Shown here: positions 23,131-24,778 of the stretch, in pieces | Position numbering within the stretch: the first letter of the stretch is position 1 | How the letters are laid out: every line of letters begins with the position of its first letter | Assembly: GCA_900551945.1 (NCBI GenBank) | Contig: URYE01000033.1 | Span: 1-24,778 of the forward strand | From: an uncultured Eubacterium sp. | GTDB lineage: Bacteria > Bacillota > Clostridia > Lachnospirales > Lachnospiraceae | Length of the DNA stretch: 24,778 nucleotides | Direction of reading: 5' to 3' | Notes under the pieces: model-generated | Database searches by the model: none | What the model saw: only the letters and a program-made list of their open reading frames with translations | What the model was told of the DNA's origin: nothing | Program-made: the position numbers and the translations under genes

Positions 23131-24778
23131 TTGGCAGAGAAGAATAAAGCACAAGGACCTGATGTTAATGAACAGATAAAGGTAAGAATGGATAAGCTTA
23201 AGGCATTACAAGAAGCTGGTAAAGACCCATTTCAGATAACTAAGTATGATGTTACACATCATACAGACGAAATTAGAACTATATATGAAGCACATGAGAA
23301 GGAGCTTCTTGGAGACAGACCAGAAGTTAATACTGATGGTTTAGATGAGCAGCAGGCAAGAGAAGCTGTTAATGCGGACTACAATGAAAGAAGAGCTATT
23401 ATGGATGCTTCTCCAATTAAAGTAAGTTTTGCAGGACGTATGATGTTTAAGAGAGTAATGGGAAAGGCTTCTTTCTGTAACATTGCTGACCTTAAGGGTA
23501 GAATACAGGCATATATATCAAAAGATTCTATTGGTGATGAAGCTTATGCTGATTTTAAGAAGTCAGATATAGGTGACATTTTTGGTATTAAGGGATTTAT
23601 TTTTAGAACTAAGACAGGTGAGATATCAGTTCATGCTGAGGAAATCACACTTCTTTCTAAGAGTTTACAGGTACTTCCAGAGAAGTTCCACGGAATTACT
23701 GATACTGAGATGAGATATCGTCAAAGATATGTAGACTTAATTATGAACTCTGAAGTTAAGGATACATTTGTAAAGCGTTCTCAGATTATTAAAGAGATTA
23801 GAAAGTTCCTTGATGGCAGAGATTTTATAGAAGTTGAGACTCCAACACTTGTAGCTAATGCAGGTGGTGCAGCAGCAAGACCGTTTGAAACACATTACAA
23901 TGCACTTGATGAAGATGTTAAGCTTCGTATTTCTTTGGAGCTTTATCTTAAGCGACTTATTGTTGGTGGTCTTGAAAGAGTATATGAAATTGGACGAGTG
24001 TATCGTAATGAAGGTGTAGATACAAGACACAATCCTGAATTTACACTTATGGAACTTTATCAGGCATATACAGATTATGAAGGTATGATGGAGCTTACAG
24101 AAAGTATGTTCAGACATCTTGCACAGACTGTATGCGGTACAACTAAGATTACTTACAATGGTACTGAAATCGACCTCGGAAAGCCATTTAGAAGACTTAC
24201 TATGAATGATGCAATTAAGGAATATGCAGGTATTGATTTTGATACAGTTAAGACTGATGAAGAAGCAAAGGCACTTGCTAAGGAAAGAAATATTGAGTTT
24301 GAAGAACGTCATACAAAGGGTGATATAATTAACCTTTTCTTTGAAACATATTGTGAAGAAAAGTTAATTCAGCCTACATTTATTATGGACCACCCTCTTG
24401 CAATATCACCACTTACTAAGAAGAAGCCAACTGACCCTGAAAAGGTTGAACGTTTTGAGCTTTTCATTAATACATGGGAAATGTGTAACGCATATTCAGA
24501 GCTTAATGACCCAATAGACCAGAGAGAACGTTTTGCACAGCAGGATAAGAATGCAGAAAATGGTGATGAAGAGGCTCAGCACACAGATGAAGATTTCCTT
24601 AATGCGCTTGCAGTAGGTATGCCACCAACTGGCGGTATTGGTTATGGTATTGACAGACTTGTTATGTTGCTTACAGACTCACCAGCTATTAGAGATGTAT
24701 TGTTATTCCCTACAATGAAGTCATTAGATGGTGTAAATAAGAAAAATGATGTAAATAATACAGCTTCTGAAGCACCTG
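23131..24778 (+). CDS. lysS: Lysyl-tRNA synthetase (class II), 3'-truncated by window end
   Basis: Charges tRNA-Lys with lysine. At least 549 residues are present: the OB-fold anticodon-binding domain (~80-165; VSFAGRMMFKRVMGKASF), then the class II catalytic core with RNEGVDTRHNPEFTLMELYQ (motif 2) and GGIGYGIDRLVML (motif 3, from residue 501). Typical bacterial LysRS ends soon after motif 3 (RDVLLFPTMK); here the frame continues, so there is a C-terminal extension of unknown size. The start is uncertain: family N-termini fit TTG 23131 (then AEKNKAQG), with GTG 23122 and ATT 23101 as in-frame alternatives, while the strong ribosome binding site lies farther upstream across a small hairpin. 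Downstream partner of greA. Confidence 0.93.
   Translation, partial: MAEKNKAQGPDVNEQIKVRMDKLKALQEAGKDPFQITKYDVTHHTDEIRTIYEAHEKELLGDRPEVNTDGLDEQQAREAVNADYNERRAIMDASPIKVSFAGRMMFKRVMGKASFCNIADLKGRIQAYISKDSIGDEAYADFKKSDIGDIFGIKGFIFRTKTGEISVHAEEITLLSKSLQVLPEKFHGITDTEMRYRQRYVDLIMNSEVKDTFVKRSQIIKEIRKFLDGRDFIEVETPTLVANAGGAAARPFETHYNALDEDVKLRISLELYLKRLIVGGLERVYEIGRVYRNEGVDTRHNPEFTLMELYQAYTDYEGMMELTESMFRHLAQTVCGTTKITYNGTEIDLGKPFRRLTMNDAIKEYAGIDFDTVKTDEEAKALAKERNIEFEERHTKGDIINLFFETYCEEKLIQPTFIMDHPLAISPLTKKKPTDPEKVERFELFINTWEMCNAYSELNDPIDQRERFAQQDKNAENGDEEAQHTDEDFLNALAVGMPPTGGIGYGIDRLVMLLTDSPAIRDVLLFPTMKSLDGVNKKNDVNNTASEAP

Noticed and set aside
23737..24312. 191-codon minus-strand frame opposite lysS
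   Set aside because: Cys/Ser-rich composition typical of antisense to an AT-rich coding gene; lysS is unmistakable here.

Overview
The window is a low-GC, AT-rich stretch of ordinary bacterial chromosome from an anaerobic Firmicute, most likely a member of the Lachnospiraceae or a close clostridial relative. The reasons are strong purine-rich (GGAGG-type) ribosome binding sites on nearly every gene, TTG and probable ATT start codons, a eukaryote-like NADP isocitrate dehydrogenase, a CmpB-type membrane protein, a leader-controlled infC-rpmI-rplT operon, and a birA / small acidic protein / dus / greA / lysS run of the kind I associate with Lachnospiraceae. The placement is inferred from gene content and style, not from a database match.

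Layout: (1) 1-6488: icd under its own good promoter and with its own terminator, then pgsA, a CmpB-like membrane protein, a membrane-anchored glycerophosphodiesterase and ptsI, all on the plus strand. The pgsA-to-GDPD part looks like a phospholipid/envelope group. (2) 6489-6966: a long non-coding stretch with a 155-nt folded hairpin element and a three-unit tandem repeat. (3) 6967-10186: hflX, folA and a single-pass membrane protein of unknown function. (4) 10187-13623: a second hairpin element, then a divergent pair of cell-wall proteins: an amidase with a strictly periodic Tyr/Asn linker and a SPOR domain, and a SpoIID-like/peptidoglycan-binding protein. Neither has an obvious signal peptide. 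A different cloverleaf-like repeat follows. (5) 13624-16428: degV on the minus strand, then infC-rpmI-rplT behind a roughly 560-nt leader with an attenuator and a visible antiterminator pairing. (6) 16429-18627: an exported trigger-factor-like lipoprotein, dut on the opposite strand, and the third hairpin element. (7) 18628-24778: argF, a small membrane protein, birA, a small acidic protein, dus, then greA and a lysS that runs off the window end.

The genes are mostly housekeeping: central metabolism, PTS energy coupling, nucleotide hygiene, translation, biotin ligation, arginine synthesis and tRNA modification. The unusual material is between them. There are three unrelated families of structured intergenic repeats. 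The most striking (6503-6657, 10195-10348, 18471-18627) is a long hairpin whose fixed core motifs are kept in all three copies while the paired arms differ and change together, including compensatory changes at four inner-stem columns and one apical pair. A second family (four copies) always sits just past a transcription-terminator hairpin. A third is a 156-nt cloverleaf-like element. I do not recognise any of the three as a named family; the first is the best candidate for something undescribed.
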